A stretch of 64,000 bases of DNA from Mesorhabditis belari (lineage: Eukaryota; Nematoda; Chromadorea; Rhabditida; Rhabditidae): positions 1,228,501 to 1,292,500 of the forward strand of contig CAUEEP010000755.1 of the NCBI GenBank assembly GCA_958450365.1, in the 5' to 3' direction. The first letter of the stretch is position 1; each line of letters starts with the position of its first letter. Below the pieces are notes generated by a model, which saw only the letters and a list, made by a program, of their open reading frames with translations, was not told the DNA's origin and ran no database searches. This document shows positions 10,321 to 20,498 of the stretch, piece by piece. The position numbers and the translations under genes were made by a program.

Positions 10321-10800
10321 CAATAAATGATTTGGGGCGCGAAAAAGGAATAAAGGCGCACCGATTTCCTCAATACTTTCCCAATTTTAGGCTGTCAGAG
10401 TTAGATAACTTTTAGTGGATATTCGCCACATTATCTTTTAAATCTTTGTACCCATTTTTCTATGTAATTTTTCTCATTTTACTTCTTTTTCTGTGAAATT
10501 AGGCTCAAATTAAGCGGTTTTTATCAAAAAATTTCTAAATCGAATAAACTTTATTCGTTTGTCGAATCGAATAAACTTTATTCGTTTTAAAAAGAAAGAT
10601 AACAAAAAAACAAATGAACAACAGTTGCCTTATATAGGCTTTAGCACAAGATACTCAGCTAACAAGCTAGAAAACAATAAATGATTTGGGGCGCGAAATA
10701 AAATGAAGGCGCACCGATTTCCTCAATACTTTCCCAATTTTAGGCTGTCAGAGTTAGATAACTTTTAGTGGATATTCGCCACACGTTTATATCCATACAG
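10320..10800. repeat. Direct repeat units ending in TGGATATTCGCCACA
   Basis: A segment running from about GGCTTTAGCACAAGATACTC to GTGGATATTCGCCACA occurs at 10288-10432 and 10630-10785, and partly at 14040-14157. It is non-coding and dispersed. Confidence 0.7.
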
Positions 10801-11078
10801 GAAAAATCGTTTTTGGAGATTTTCAACATCACATAGCGCTTTTTCAAAGCTATGTATGATAGTGTCAGAAGAGATGGAAAAAAAAAACTTTTGCTGACCA
10901 AAAATGCTGCTTTTTGGTAGCTCATTCTTTTTCTGATTCCGCTTTTTGTATAATTTGCATTGGCTTCGTTTACCATCCATTTTTTCCCCATTAATATCCA
11001 TAACAAAATTTCAGAAAAAGGTATTTTTTTTTTTTAGCGAAAACCGCTCTTATCTATTGGAAATTTAGGGTAAAGGCC

Positions 11079-11125
11079 AGATGGCCGACCGGTTAGAAAT
11101 CTTGTCTTTTAAGCGGAAGGTTGTT
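11079..11125 (+). pseudogene. tRNA-like fragment
   Basis: Matches the first 45 nt of the tRNA-like sequence at 11849 (GCCAGATGGCCGACCGGTTA) and then diverges. It has no 3' half. Confidence 0.4.
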
Positions 11126-11225
11126 TATTGTTTAATTTTAATTGTTTTAATTGTTTTATTGAAAAGCTTGATATAAATAGTCAAAGATTTAGCCTTAGAA
11201 ACTAAACTTTATAAAATTAATTTTA

Positions 11226-11737
11226 TTGGGTTGATGCATAATTATCCGGACTTCTTTTATAAATGATTTTATTTAACAAAAAAATAACATAAATAGTTAG
11301 AAAAATATGTTTAATTGATTATTCTGGAGCATATTCACCGCCTACATCAATAACTGATTGCCATTTGCTTGGAAGACGATCGATTCCACGAGCGAAGAAT
11401 AAACGATCTTTGGAGGCAATCCACGCTTTAACATCGTCTATCAAGTCATCCAAATCGTTGTAGATCTTATTTGTTTGCCAATTTTTGAGCGATCGATTGA
11501 CGTGGTAGTCCGTTGGGGCTTCTCCAGTTCTTTGAGATCGCGAAACGACTCTGCGGCAGACCATCCCTTTTCGAAGTGGTAGAGCATGATATGGCGAAGA
11601 TGGATATGATTGTCGACACGCATTTTGTTCACTAAAGAATAACGAATATTTAAAAAAAAGAAATAGACAAAAAGCTTTCAAAACAAAAAAGATACAAGCA
11701 CGCAAAAAGAAGTCCGGATAATTATGCATCAACCCAA
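11226..11737 (-). mobile_element. Internally deleted mariner element
   Basis: Inverted repeats of about 31 bp (TTGGGTTGATGCATAATTAT at the end) flanked by TA at 11224-11225 and 11738-11739. The 512-bp interior retains the beginning and end of a mariner transposase on the minus strand. The central catalytic part is gone, so it is non-autonomous. Confidence 0.85.
11319..11640 (-). pseudogene. Mariner transposase remnant (N- and C-terminal pieces)
   Basis: The minus strand encodes an N-terminal helix-turn-helix piece (HIRLRHIMLYHFEKG-like, followed by AAESFRD). In another frame it encodes the family's C-terminal signature FFARGIDRLPSKWQSVI ending GGEYAPE. The catalytic DD34D region is missing and the frames disagree. 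No function is expected. Confidence 0.8.
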
Positions 11738-11848
11738 TATAAAATATAAAATCTATTGATTTTTATCAATTTCTTTAAAGATTATTAAAGAAAGCTTTTG
11801 AAAAGTTTCAATTTTCCAATAAAAACTTTAAGCTTTAAGCATTAAAGC

Positions 11849-11915
11849 GCCAGATGGCCGACCGGTTAGAAGTCTTGTCTTTTAAGCGGAAGGTCGAGGG
11901 TTCAATCACGCTGGC
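11849..11915 (+). pseudogene. tRNA-like sequence
   Basis: Ends GCCAG/CTGGC pair as an acceptor stem. The D-arm (GGCCGACCGGTTAGAAG) and a CTTTTAA anticodon-like loop (UUU) are visible. The T stem does not pair and the anticodon stem needs G-U pairs, so it is probably a decayed tRNA. Confidence 0.4.
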
Positions 11916-12620
11916 AAGACCAAAAAATCTTTCTTTTTCCCACCAAGTGGGTTTTTTTCTTTCACAACATTTGGGTAATAGGGATAATAGGGGTGACGGC
12001 CGCAGTGCCATAAAAATTGTGTATTTAGACCGTTATGTCTTATTATATGTATCCTTTGTTTGTATCACATTATTGGCTTTCAATAAATGTATTTTTTTTC
12101 TTTTTTTTAAAAGATTTTCAAAAACGATAAAGTTTTATACAAATTGAAAACGAAATTTTCATTTAAAACTTAAGATTTTTGATTATTTTTATACGAAAAA
12201 TTGATATTTAAAAGTGTTTTGAGCAAAATATTATTTGTTTTTTTCGTTTTTTTCGTTTTTTTCGTTTTTTTCGTTTTTTTCGTCAAAATTTCAAAAGATA
12301 GTTAATATTTTTCAAAACAATCATTCAATTTTTATCATTTTTCTCAATTTTTCCACGAATTTTGGCTGAAAAAAGGAAGTTAAATAAAGAAAAGTGAAAA
12401 ACATTATCGTTTTATCGTTCGTTATCGTTTTATTCGTTTTATTCGTTTTATTCGTTTTATTCGTTTTATTCGTTTTATTCGTTTTATCGTTCGTTATCGT
12501 TTTATTCAAAACTACACTGAATTGTGCAGAAAAGTAGCTCTTTTTTTGTGAAATCTTATTTGATTCTTTGATTTTGAATATCTCTTTTCGATCTCGGCCG
12601 TACTTCAATGCGATGGCACT
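11916..12620. other. AT-rich DNA with two microsatellites
   Basis: (TTTTTTCG)n at about 12238-12285 and a 9-bp GTTTTATTC array at about 12415-12490. A segment GTGCAGAAAAGTAGCTC near 12525 recurs near 12987. No gene is recognised. Confidence 0.55.
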
Positions 12621-12900
12621 CAACAGAGACGAGTGACCAACATGAGATTCCTGCAAGCGGTGATCGACCAAGAGTGCGAGCTGAAGTGTCCAGGTGGGAC
12701 AAGGAAAGCTAGGGTCACCGGTCAACTCGTCTACGTTCCAAACTATGGAAATCGATGGCTCACTGGAGACGCGACGATGAAGGAGCGATCAATGTGGGAC
12801 GAGATGAAGGAGTGACCAATGTGGGACGAGTTGAAGGAGTGATCAATGTGGGATGGGATCAAGGAGTTCGCGGGGGTGACGGATCATCTTCCCATCCTTC
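12621..12900 (+). other. GC-richer patch with an unrecognised ORF and imperfect repeats
   Basis: From an ATG at 12642 (MRFLQAVIDQE) the plus strand is open to 12815. The second half is made of imperfect repeats of about 27-30 bp (GGAGTGACCAATGTGGGACG). Base composition differs from the flanks. I see no known domain. It may be a repeat fragment rather than a gene. Confidence 0.3.
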
Positions 12901-13172
12901 TAAGTTTTATTGCCGTAATGCTTCTCTTGCCCAAGTTTCTCAAATTTGTTTTTAGATTGTTTTTTAGGCTTTTTGTGCGCCGGAGTGTGCAGAAAAGTAG
13001 CTCTTTTCTGTGAAATCTTATTTGATGCTTTGATTTTGAATATCTCTGATTCTCTTGTCCTTCCTCTAAAGATCTCTAAAGATCTCACTTTCTATGCTTT
13101 TCCTTTGACTTTTGAAACACTGAATAAACGATTGATTTATTGTATTTTCTCGCTAGATTAGTGATTTTGCTA

Positions 13173-13716
13173 TTAGGGTGGTGCAAAAGAAACTGCCGAT
13201 TTGACGGTAAATTTTAAAAAAAAGATGGCGTTCGATGGTGCCATGATCACAATGGAATATTTTCGCAAGATCTCGAGCAGATTGGCATGGATCGGCCTGA
13301 ATAACGTCCCTCAGCTTGGCTTCGTTCACGACTTCTGGCCTCGAACCGTGCTCATAATCTTCCAAAGTCTGGTCTCCCTCTCGGAATCGTTGAAGTCAAG
13401 TCTGACACTGCCTGAGAGACAAACTGCCATCTCCGAAAGCAGCACAGAGAACGATGTGATTCGGCAGCAGACTTTCCAGAATTTTGAAGTTAAACAGTAA
13501 TGCTGCTCGTAGCACAAACTTTTGCTCGACCATGATCTGAATAAAAAATATAAGCATTTAAAAATAAAATAAACAACAACCAAAAAATTCAAATGTCGAA
13601 ATAAATAGCAAACAAATATGCGAACAAAACATAAAAAAAATAATGCCGTTAGCATCGCTCGTTTCTGATAAATGAGAGCTGATACCCATCAGCAGTTTCT
13701 TTTGCCCCCACCCTAA
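13173..13716 (-). mobile_element. Decayed mariner element
   Basis: Inverted ends beginning TTAGGGTGGTGCAAAAGAAA, with TA at both flanks (13171-13172 and 13717-13718). The 544-bp interior keeps only the N-terminal half of a mariner-type transposase on the minus strand. Confidence 0.85.
13201..13533 (-). pseudogene. Mariner transposase N-terminal remnant
   Basis: The minus strand from an ATG at 13533 (MVEQKFVLRAALL) runs through the mariner helix-turn-helix region. An in-frame TGA stands where the family has Trp (QCQT-stop-LQRFREGDQTLED). The second helix-turn-helix block follows (DPCQSARDLAKIFHCDHGTI). The catalytic domain is absent. Confidence 0.8.
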
Positions 13717-14157
13717 TAGATTCGAAATAAAATATCAAAATAATGATTGTCCCTTTCGTTTCCTCTCTCACGCATTGGACAATAATAAGAAAAAGATGTA
13801 AAAGTCGAAAATTTTATTTAATAAAATACCAGCAGAAAGCAGCAGTTGCTTCGGAAATTGTAAAAATGTAAACCTGAAACGAATTTCCTGTGTTGGAAAG
13901 CCGCACCTCGTAAATTTCAGCTAAAATGCAAATTGCCTCACGAACACACAACTCGGGTTCGATCCCCGCCAGTGGCCATCTACTTTTTGCAAAAATCTTT
14001 TTAAAAGGCACAACTACATGAGATTTCAATAGACACGTGTACAAAACAATAAATGATTTGGGGCGCGAAATAGAATGAAGGCGCACCGATTTCCTCAATA
14101 TTTCTCCAATTTTTAGGCTGCCAGAGTTGGGTAACTTTTTAGTGGCTATTCGCCACA

Positions 14158-14428
14158 ATGTTTATATACCGTATTTATTCTAATAGAAACGCAATCTCTA
14201 TTAGAAATAATAACTATGGATATTCAGCTTAGTAGGCCGAATATCCCGAGTTTTCAGCCTTTAAGGATATGTAAGGCGTTTCCTGAAAAAGGATTGCATT
14301 CTTTATCATTTGTCTTGCATCAGCAGTGGCATCAGCAGTGGCAAATTTCCCTTGCAATCAAGTACTAAGCTTCTATTGGGTCAAACTTGTCAATTAGATT
14401 AAGTATTTTGCTATTTATTTTGGATCTA
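14158..14428. repeat. Direct repeat, second copy at 14683-14852
   Basis: The block starting ATACCGTATTTATTCTAATA and ending in CATCAGCAGTGGCA occurs twice about 520 bp apart with few differences. The second copy is followed directly by the MITE at 14858. Confidence 0.75.
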
Positions 14429-14554
14429 CAGTGGCGGACAATTAAATAGAACCGATGCTCGATTTGAATTTGAATGAATGGGTGTGAAAATAATGGAAAA
14501 TTCGTGGAAATGGATTTCTTTGTGCAAATGGAGCATCGGTTCTATTTAATTGTC
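14429..14554. mobile_element. Short copy of CAGTGGCGGAC MITE
   Basis: Left end CAGTGGCGGACAATTAAATA preceded by TA. The right end is the complement but truncated after TTGTC. The full-length version is at 36193-36727. Confidence 0.65.
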
Positions 14555-14857
14555 TAGATATCTTTGGAATAGGTTTCTTTATCACTTACCAATCATCCCA
14601 AATCATCTAGATTTTTTTGGAACAGATTTCTTTATCACTTACCAATCATTCCGACCACAAAAGTCGTCATTTCGCTTTGTATATACCGTATTTATTCTAA
14701 TAGAAACGCAATCTCTATTACAAATAATAACTATGGATATTCAGCTTAGTAGACCGAATATCCCGAGTTTTCAGCCTTTAAGGATATGTAAGGCGTTTCC
14801 TGAAAAAGAATTGCATTCTTTATCATTTGTCTTGCATCAGCAGTGGCAATTTTGATA

Positions 14858-15129
14858 CCGTATTTCTTCGAATAGAAGACCGGGTAAAGAGTATCATCGC
14901 GTACTCCTGCGTAGCAGCCCTTTTTAAAATTTCTTTTCTGCATAAAAGCTTTCAATGAAGTGCTATAGGGCTGGAAAATGACTCAAAAATACCACATGAG
15001 CTAACAGATTTTTGAGCCATCTTCCAGCTCTATAGCACCATGAAAGCTTTATCAGAAAAGAAATTAAAAGGGCTGCACGCAGGAGTACGCGATGATACTT
15101 TACCCGGTCTTCTATTCGAAGAAATACGG
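14858..15129. mobile_element. Palindromic MITE with TA target duplication
   Basis: Nearly all of it is two arms of about 125 bp that are reverse complements, ending CCGTATTTCTTCGAATAGAA. TA flanks both sides. A second copy lies at 52284-52566 in a P450 intron. Confidence 0.8.
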
Positions 15130-15327
15130 TATTACATTTTGAGTTAATCAAAATAACCAAAATCCAAGGGTTGGTGTTTGTTTGTTTCACAAAAACAAAA
15201 CACAAAAAATGTTTTCAACGACGATTCCCCACGACAAAAAGGACCGACAGATGTTTTTTTTTTTTTTAATGCTCAAAAGGGATGCGCGTAGTGCACGCAC
15301 AGACAGACAGAGATTATTTTTTTTATA

Positions 15328-16384
15328 TGTCGTAGCCGATTATGAATGAAATTTTTTGGCACCCCTTTAATTTATAAGGACAATCTTATATCATTTTGTA
15401 GCGAATTCAATTCTGCGTCGATTGATAAGAAATTTGTGAGTTTATTATTAGAAATTGCGGGCACTACAACGTTTCATTCAAAATCGGCGGGAATCCCATA
15501 GCCCGATTATGAATTTCAGCCGATTGATTTTCAGCCGATTATGAATGATTGGGTCCAGGGGCATCCAATCAACAAGTATTTGTTATCATTCAACCCAGAA
15601 TCATTGATAATTATGTTCAATTTTTTTAAATTAGCATGATTTGATAAAAAGAAAAAAAATTAGAGCAAAAAAAAACTATTTTTTCGAGAGAAAACTTTCA
15701 AGTCCCGTAATTTTTTTTCTTTTTATCAAATCTTGCTAATTTAAAAAATTGAACATAATTATCAATGATTCTGGGTTGAATGATAACAAATACTTGTTGA
15801 TTGGATGCCCCTGGACCCAATCATTCGATTCTGGTTGAATGATAACAAATACTTGTTGATTGGATGCCCCTGGACCCAATCATTCGATTCGGTTGAAGAA
15901 ACAAATACTTGTTGATTGGATGCCCCTGGACCCAATCATTCGATTCTGGGTTGAATGATAACAAATACTTGTTGATTGGATGCCCCTGGACCCAATCATT
16001 CGATTCTGGGTTGAATGATAACAAATACTTGTTGATTGGATGCCCCTGGACCCAATCATTCGATTCTGGTTGAATGATAACAAATACTTGTTGATTGAGC
16101 CCTGGACCCAACATTCGATTCTGGGTTGAATGATAACAATACTTGTTGATTGGATGCCCTGGACCCAATCATTCGATTCTGGTTGAATGATAACAAATAC
16201 TTGTTGATTGATGCCCCTGGACCCAATCATTCGATTCTGGGTTGAATGATAACAAATACTTGTTGATTGGATGCCCCTGGACCCAATCATTCGATTCTGG
16301 TTCAATGATAACAAATACTTGTTGATTGGATGTCCCTGGACCCACCCATTCATAATCAGCTGAAATTCATAATCGGCTACGACA
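15328..16384. mobile_element. TIR element carrying a tandem satellite of about 61 bp
   Basis: Ends TGTCGTAGCCGATTATGAAT and its complement are flanked by TATA. The right half contains about 9 tandem copies of a unit of about 61 bp (TGATAACAAATACTTGTTGA start). One copy is in reverse orientation at 15541-15600, forming a long palindrome with the first forward copy. Some copies have small deletions. There is no coding capacity. Confidence 0.8.
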
Positions 16385-16545
16385 TATATATATAGTAATG
16401 ATCTGATTTGTAAAATTATAGATCTAAATTTTAAAATAGAGATTTGATATTGTTTTGAATTCTAAACAATCAAAAAGTACTTACCAAGATTGAATAATCA
16501 GGGACTCCCCGTCTTTTGGGCGACTTTTTCCCCCAAGGTGCCAGG

Positions 16546-16630
16546 GCCGCATTAGCTCAGTTGGTAGAGCGTCAGACTTTTACGAATCGAAAGCAATCTG
16601 AATGTCAGGGGTTCGAGCCCCCTATGCGGC
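16546..16630 (+). tRNA. tRNA-Lys (UUU), intron-containing
   Basis: Complete 85-nt gene with the common mature sequence and intron CGAATCGAAAGCA. The upstream flank GTCTTTTGGGCGACTTTTTC is a variant of the leader found before the genes at 16862, 22273, 31832, 45704 and 46199. Confidence 0.9.
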
Positions 16631-16861
16631 TAATCACTTTTGTTTTTTTCAAAAAGCAATTTATTTGCTTCTTCTGGTCAATTCAAGGTTTTTGCCGTGA
16701 CTATTCCTTGACTTTGGCTTGGCCTCAACCTGGGGAATTGATTCTCGGTCCGGCCTTGTTTCACTGATTCACTGACAATTTTCGAGTGGTAAGATTCTAT
16801 GGGTTCAACAAGATTCCACTCGCCGTCTTTTGGGACCCTTTTTCCCCCAAACCAAAGCATG

Positions 16862-16947
16862 GCCGCATTAGCTCAGTTGGTAGAGCGTCACGACTTTTAC
16901 GAATCGAAAGCAATCTGAATGTCAGGGGTTCGAGCCCCCTATGCGGC
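16862..16947 (+). tRNA. tRNA-Lys (UUU) copy with 1-nt insertion in anticodon stem
   Basis: Identical to the other copies except for an extra C in the 5' anticodon stem (GTCACGAC instead of GTCAGAC), which should weaken the stem. It may be a recent pseudogene. All other arms and the intron are intact. Confidence 0.7.
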
Positions 16948-17920
16948 TAATTATCTTTTGGATTTTTGCAAAAACTATTTAGAATAGTAAGACTGATATA
17001 ATGAAAGCTAAAAGAGAGCTAAATGAAAGCTAAATGCTAAATGAAATCGGCTAATCACTTTTGCATTTTTCTAAAATTTCTTAAATGTTCAGAAACAGTA
17101 AACAACCCAATGAAGAACTAAACTTTCACTAAAATTTGGTAAGACTTTTCATTGTTTTTCCGTTCTGAAACAAAGTTTTCTAGTTTCCACAGAAATTCCC
17201 GTCTACGTTTTCAAAAAGCAATGTTGAACTTGTTGAATTCAAAATTCGATTAAATAAACGGCTTTCATTGTGCATTTTTTTGTGAGGTCATCACTTATAA
17301 AACGCAAAAATTTCAAACAAAAAAGAAATCCAACAATGCAAATTTTCCAAACAACTCAAAGAACGTGATTTTCGGTAAAAACTCACAGGTCAATGGAAGC
17401 TTTTGACCAACTTTCGCGTGATCGTTTTAATTGGAATTTCCGCCAACGCGCAAACAATGTTCAAAAAATTCTGTATAAAATGGCCGAATGATGTGAGGGG
17501 AAATATTGAAAAGTGAGCTCACTATTCGGGCCACAACAAAACACATTTAAATCCCTCTCTATTCACACCTAAAGGATCTTCGAAAGGAAAAGGTTTGTGG
17601 GATTTATGAAAGATATTCAATCAGTTACCGTATACATAGAGAAAACGTTTCTCTTGACTTTTCCTAAATCTTGTCCCTTTTCCCTTTTAAGCCAGACAAA
17701 AAGGTGAATAAATTGGATAAAAATCGAGACAAGATTACGGTAGAAAGAGAAAGGACAGAGTTTAAGGAAATGGATTGATGAAGAAGGAATTTCCGTCTTT
17801 ACAATATTCATAGAAGCATTTTTCCAGCTCAAATTGCAATATAATAGTTCTACTTTTCCTTAAATAAGAGCAATACCGGTGAAAATCCAAAAACAAATGA
17901 ATCCTATTAGATTCAGCTAA
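16948..17920. other. tRNA 3' flank and AT-rich DNA, no gene recognised
   Basis: The first 100 bp (GAATAGTAAGACTGATATAA then GAAAGCTAAA repeats) are the same flank that follows the intronic tRNAs at 22273 and 31832. The rest holds no supported gene. A segment at 17797-17925 is an empty-site paralogue of the MITE insertion at 18598. Confidence 0.5.
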
Positions 17921-17924
17921 TTGA

Positions 17925-18297
17925 GAAAAGCCCTTTGGGTCGGTTTAATTACCCAAGTTTTGAGTTCTTTGATGCTTGGTAGAGGAAAAGCGATCTGGAG
18001 AGCAAAATTGAAGAGTTTTTCTCGAAATTCGCCACGATATAGTTTCAGAATGAAGCTAAATATGGACAGAAAAGAATAAAAAAAAATCACCGTTTGATCT
18101 GCTTTTTGCGCTCTTTTCATGTCACTCACATGAAAAATTTGGGGTCTGGCACACTGCTCTAGGTGAACTCCTCGAGAAAAGTCCTTTGGGCCGGTTTAAT
18201 TACCCAAGTTTTAAGTCTTTTGATGCTTGTAGAGGAAAAGCGATCTGGTACACTTTGGTAGTTAAATTTAATGATATAATCGACTTTCCAAGGAGAA
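17925..18297. repeat. Segmental duplicate of 39716-40095
   Basis: Two units of about 245 bp (GGTTTAATTACCCAAGTTTT, then GCACACTGCTCTAG) are arranged in tandem, and the same order and flanks recur at 39.5-40.1 kb. No protein family is recognised in any frame. Confidence 0.75.
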
Positions 18298-18301
18298 TCT
18301 A

Positions 18302-18519
18302 CCGCAAATAGAATCCCATCCGAATAATGGAACGGAGTGTCGCGTAGTCTAGCTTTGATCGCGTTTTTCTTGACCTTTTTTTAAGCTACAATTTGCGCTT
18401 AGAGATAAAAAAAAGCTGGAGTTCAGCGCTTATTTTGGAAAGAACGAGCTTCGAAAGAATGAAATACTAAACTTTTGCGACTACGCAACTGTACTAGAGT
18501 ACTATTACAGTATTTATGG
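18302..18519. mobile_element. MITE-like element (TACCGTAAATAG family)
   Basis: About 220 bp, starting near CCGCAAATAGAATCCCATCC and ending CTATTACAGTATTTATGG, flanked by TA. Related copies lie at 29221, 29512 and 40100. Confidence 0.6.
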
Positions 18520-18597
18520 TATATTTTTTAATAACAACTATAGAAACCTTTACATTATTCATAGGAGCATTTTTTTCAGCTCAAAATGCAATATACC

Positions 18598-18813
18598 GTA
18601 TTTTCTCTAATAGTAGTGCACCCAGAGCGTCGCCTAAATTCCTCGCAATCTCGAGAACCGCTTATCAGAACCTATCGATGTGGGATCGGAAAATGTAGCT
18701 GACGATGAGATCTAGTGGGGGATTAGAGGGTTGAGCTTCTGCAAAAGCTTTGAAACCGTCAAATAGTCATCAACTCGGCTCGGCGGAGTGCACTAATATT
18801 AAAGAAAATACGG
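18598..18813. mobile_element. MITE with TA duplication and visible empty site
   Basis: Ends CCGTATTTTCTCTAATA and the complement of CCGTATTTTCTTTAATA, flanked by TA. The flanking sequence without the element is present at about 17797-17880 (CAATATAATAGTTCTACTTT), giving the pre-insertion state. Confidence 0.8.
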
Positions 18814-18815
18814 TA

Positions 18816-19325
18816 ATAATTCTACTTTTCCTTGAACAAGAGCAATACCGGTGAAAATCCAAAAACAAATTAGTCTTATTAGATTGAGTACTCTTTGTTT
18901 GTATCTGTTGCTCATCAGCTTTTTGGTTTCTTTAAACAAACGTTGGTTTGCTTGTATTAAATTGCTAAGAATTGCTAAGATTGCTAATAATTAAAAAGTG
19001 TGTTTAATTTTCGATATTTTAAGACAAATTTTGACTTATTATGATGCAAATTCGCGAAGAAATTATTCTCATTTATCTCTTAAAAAAGAAACGAAAAAAA
19101 AAACAGTAGGACAAATAATTTTCTGATATAAATAAAACAATAAAAAGGCAAAATTTAAAGGCAATTTAATTGGTCTAATAATAGCATTTCTTAGCATAAT
19201 TTATAAAGGATTACAAGCGAGTCCAATTAGCCCAATCAATTCAGATCATTGGCTGAAACTCAGTCAGCTGACAGGAGTGACAGAATAGCTGAATAGATAG
19301 TTACTTGCTTTTAAAATTCATTTAC
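18816..19325. other. AT-rich intergenic DNA, nothing recognised
   Basis: The first 75 bp continue the duplicated flank described for 18598. The rest shows no exon or RNA structure. Confidence 0.5.
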
Positions 19326-19390
19326 TTGAAAACTTTCTCCGTCCATCCACCCCCACAACCATAGTTATCCCCAGTGCAATCCACGATTTG
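19326..19390 (-). pseudogene. Inverted copy of papain-protease exon 7
   Basis: On the minus strand these 65 nt read [16 protein letters not shown] followed by TEKVF. They keep the TTTCCAG acceptor and GTAAAT donor and have exactly the length of exon 7 in both protease genes. After the next acceptor (TATTCAGCTATTC) similarity is lost. It is a lone exon of a third, destroyed paralogue in opposite orientation. Confidence 0.8.
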
Positions 19391-19844
19391 CTGGAAAGGA
19401 AAATCTTTTGCTCCGTACAGGAGTGGTCTGTACTAAATTGAAGTAAAGCAGACTGGAGTGCATTGCATTTTTGCGTTACATGCTTAGTTGACCATGGTAC
19501 TGGTGATGTACTCTGAACTTTTTATTTTCTCTTTTTCTATTTAAAATAGATTTTTGTAGAAGAGAAAGGTTAAGGGGTTTATTTTGAAAGTTTGACTCTT
19601 GAAATTTGAAAGTTCGACTCTTAAAAGCAAAATAAGAGCTTTTAAAACACTTGAGAAGTATTTTGTAAAGAAGTGGTAGGGGTTTTTCAATAAAATAAAT
19701 CGTCTTTTGTGTTTTGATTGATTTACTGTTTCTAAAACGGTTAATGAAGATAGCATACCAGCACGTTGAATTGAGTTTTGTCGATCAGAACTGAAGAATT
19801 GCTCGTGGTTTCAATCGAGTAACAAACTTTGAACTCAGCTGCTT

Positions 19845-20060
19845 CCCCTCTCTTTCTCTTCTCCTCCTCTCTCTCTCTCTTTCTCTTCTCTCTTTCTTTC
19901 TCTTCTCTTTCTCTCGCTCTCTTCCTCTCTCTCTTTCTTTCTCTTCTCTTTCTCTTTCTCTCTCTCTCTCTTCTTTTTCTCTCTCTTTCTTTCTCTTCTC
20001 TTTATCTCTCTCTTTCTCTCTCTCTTTCTTTCTCTCTCTCTTTCTTTCTCTTTCTCTCTA
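19845..20060. repeat. Polypyrimidine CT-rich tract
   Basis: About 215 bp of C and T only (CTCTCTTTCTTTCTCTTCTC-like units) upstream of the first protease gene. Confidence 0.85.
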
Positions 20061-20485
20061 GTATAACATGAAATAAACAGAATAATTGGTTCAACAATTA
20101 TCAAATATTCGCAAGCGTCGATAGATTTTGAGCATTTGAACATAGCATTTGATCAAAAATCCACCAAACAGCTAAACATCTAAACTAAACAGCCAAAATG
20201 AGCTCAAAAATGAGCTGAATCATTAACATCTCCTTTCTAGTGCACTCAATGCTTACATTTTCTTATGATATCAAATCCCTACAAGAAAAGGAAGAAACTG
20301 TGCCTAGATTTTGTTTGTTAGCAAATCGATATTACGGTAGCGAATCGAAGCAAACTTCTAGAATCTATAGTTATAGAATCTACTGTAGCAAACTTCTAGA
20401 ATCTATGAGAAATTGTGAAACATTCCAATTGAATACAATATAAAGAGAAAAAGAAAGCTTTTAAGCACAAAGTACACAATGTTTT

Positions 20486-20498
20486 TCTTTTTTTTAGA
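20486..20498 (+). promoter_or_regulatory. Probable spliced-leader acceptor
   Basis: TTTCTTTTTTTTAG lies one base before the ATG of the protease gene, with no in-frame upstream exon. This fits a trans-splice site. Confidence 0.5.

Noticed and set aside
11985..12002. Similarity to an I-SceI site and a nearby GGCCGC
   Set aside because: TAGGGATAATAGGGGTGAC differs from the real site at several bases and there is no intron endonuclease or vector context.
13940..13980. tRNA T-arm-like GGGTTCGATCCCCGCC
   Set aside because: No acceptor, D arm or anticodon arm can be placed upstream or downstream.
15821..16353. Repetitive minus-strand ORFs (HPINKY units)
   Set aside because: 61-bp satellite monomers with small deletions; frames change between monomers.
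19829..20143. Leu/Ser-rich and Glu/Arg-rich ORFs
   Set aside because: Both strands of a CT-rich tract; no start context and no domain.
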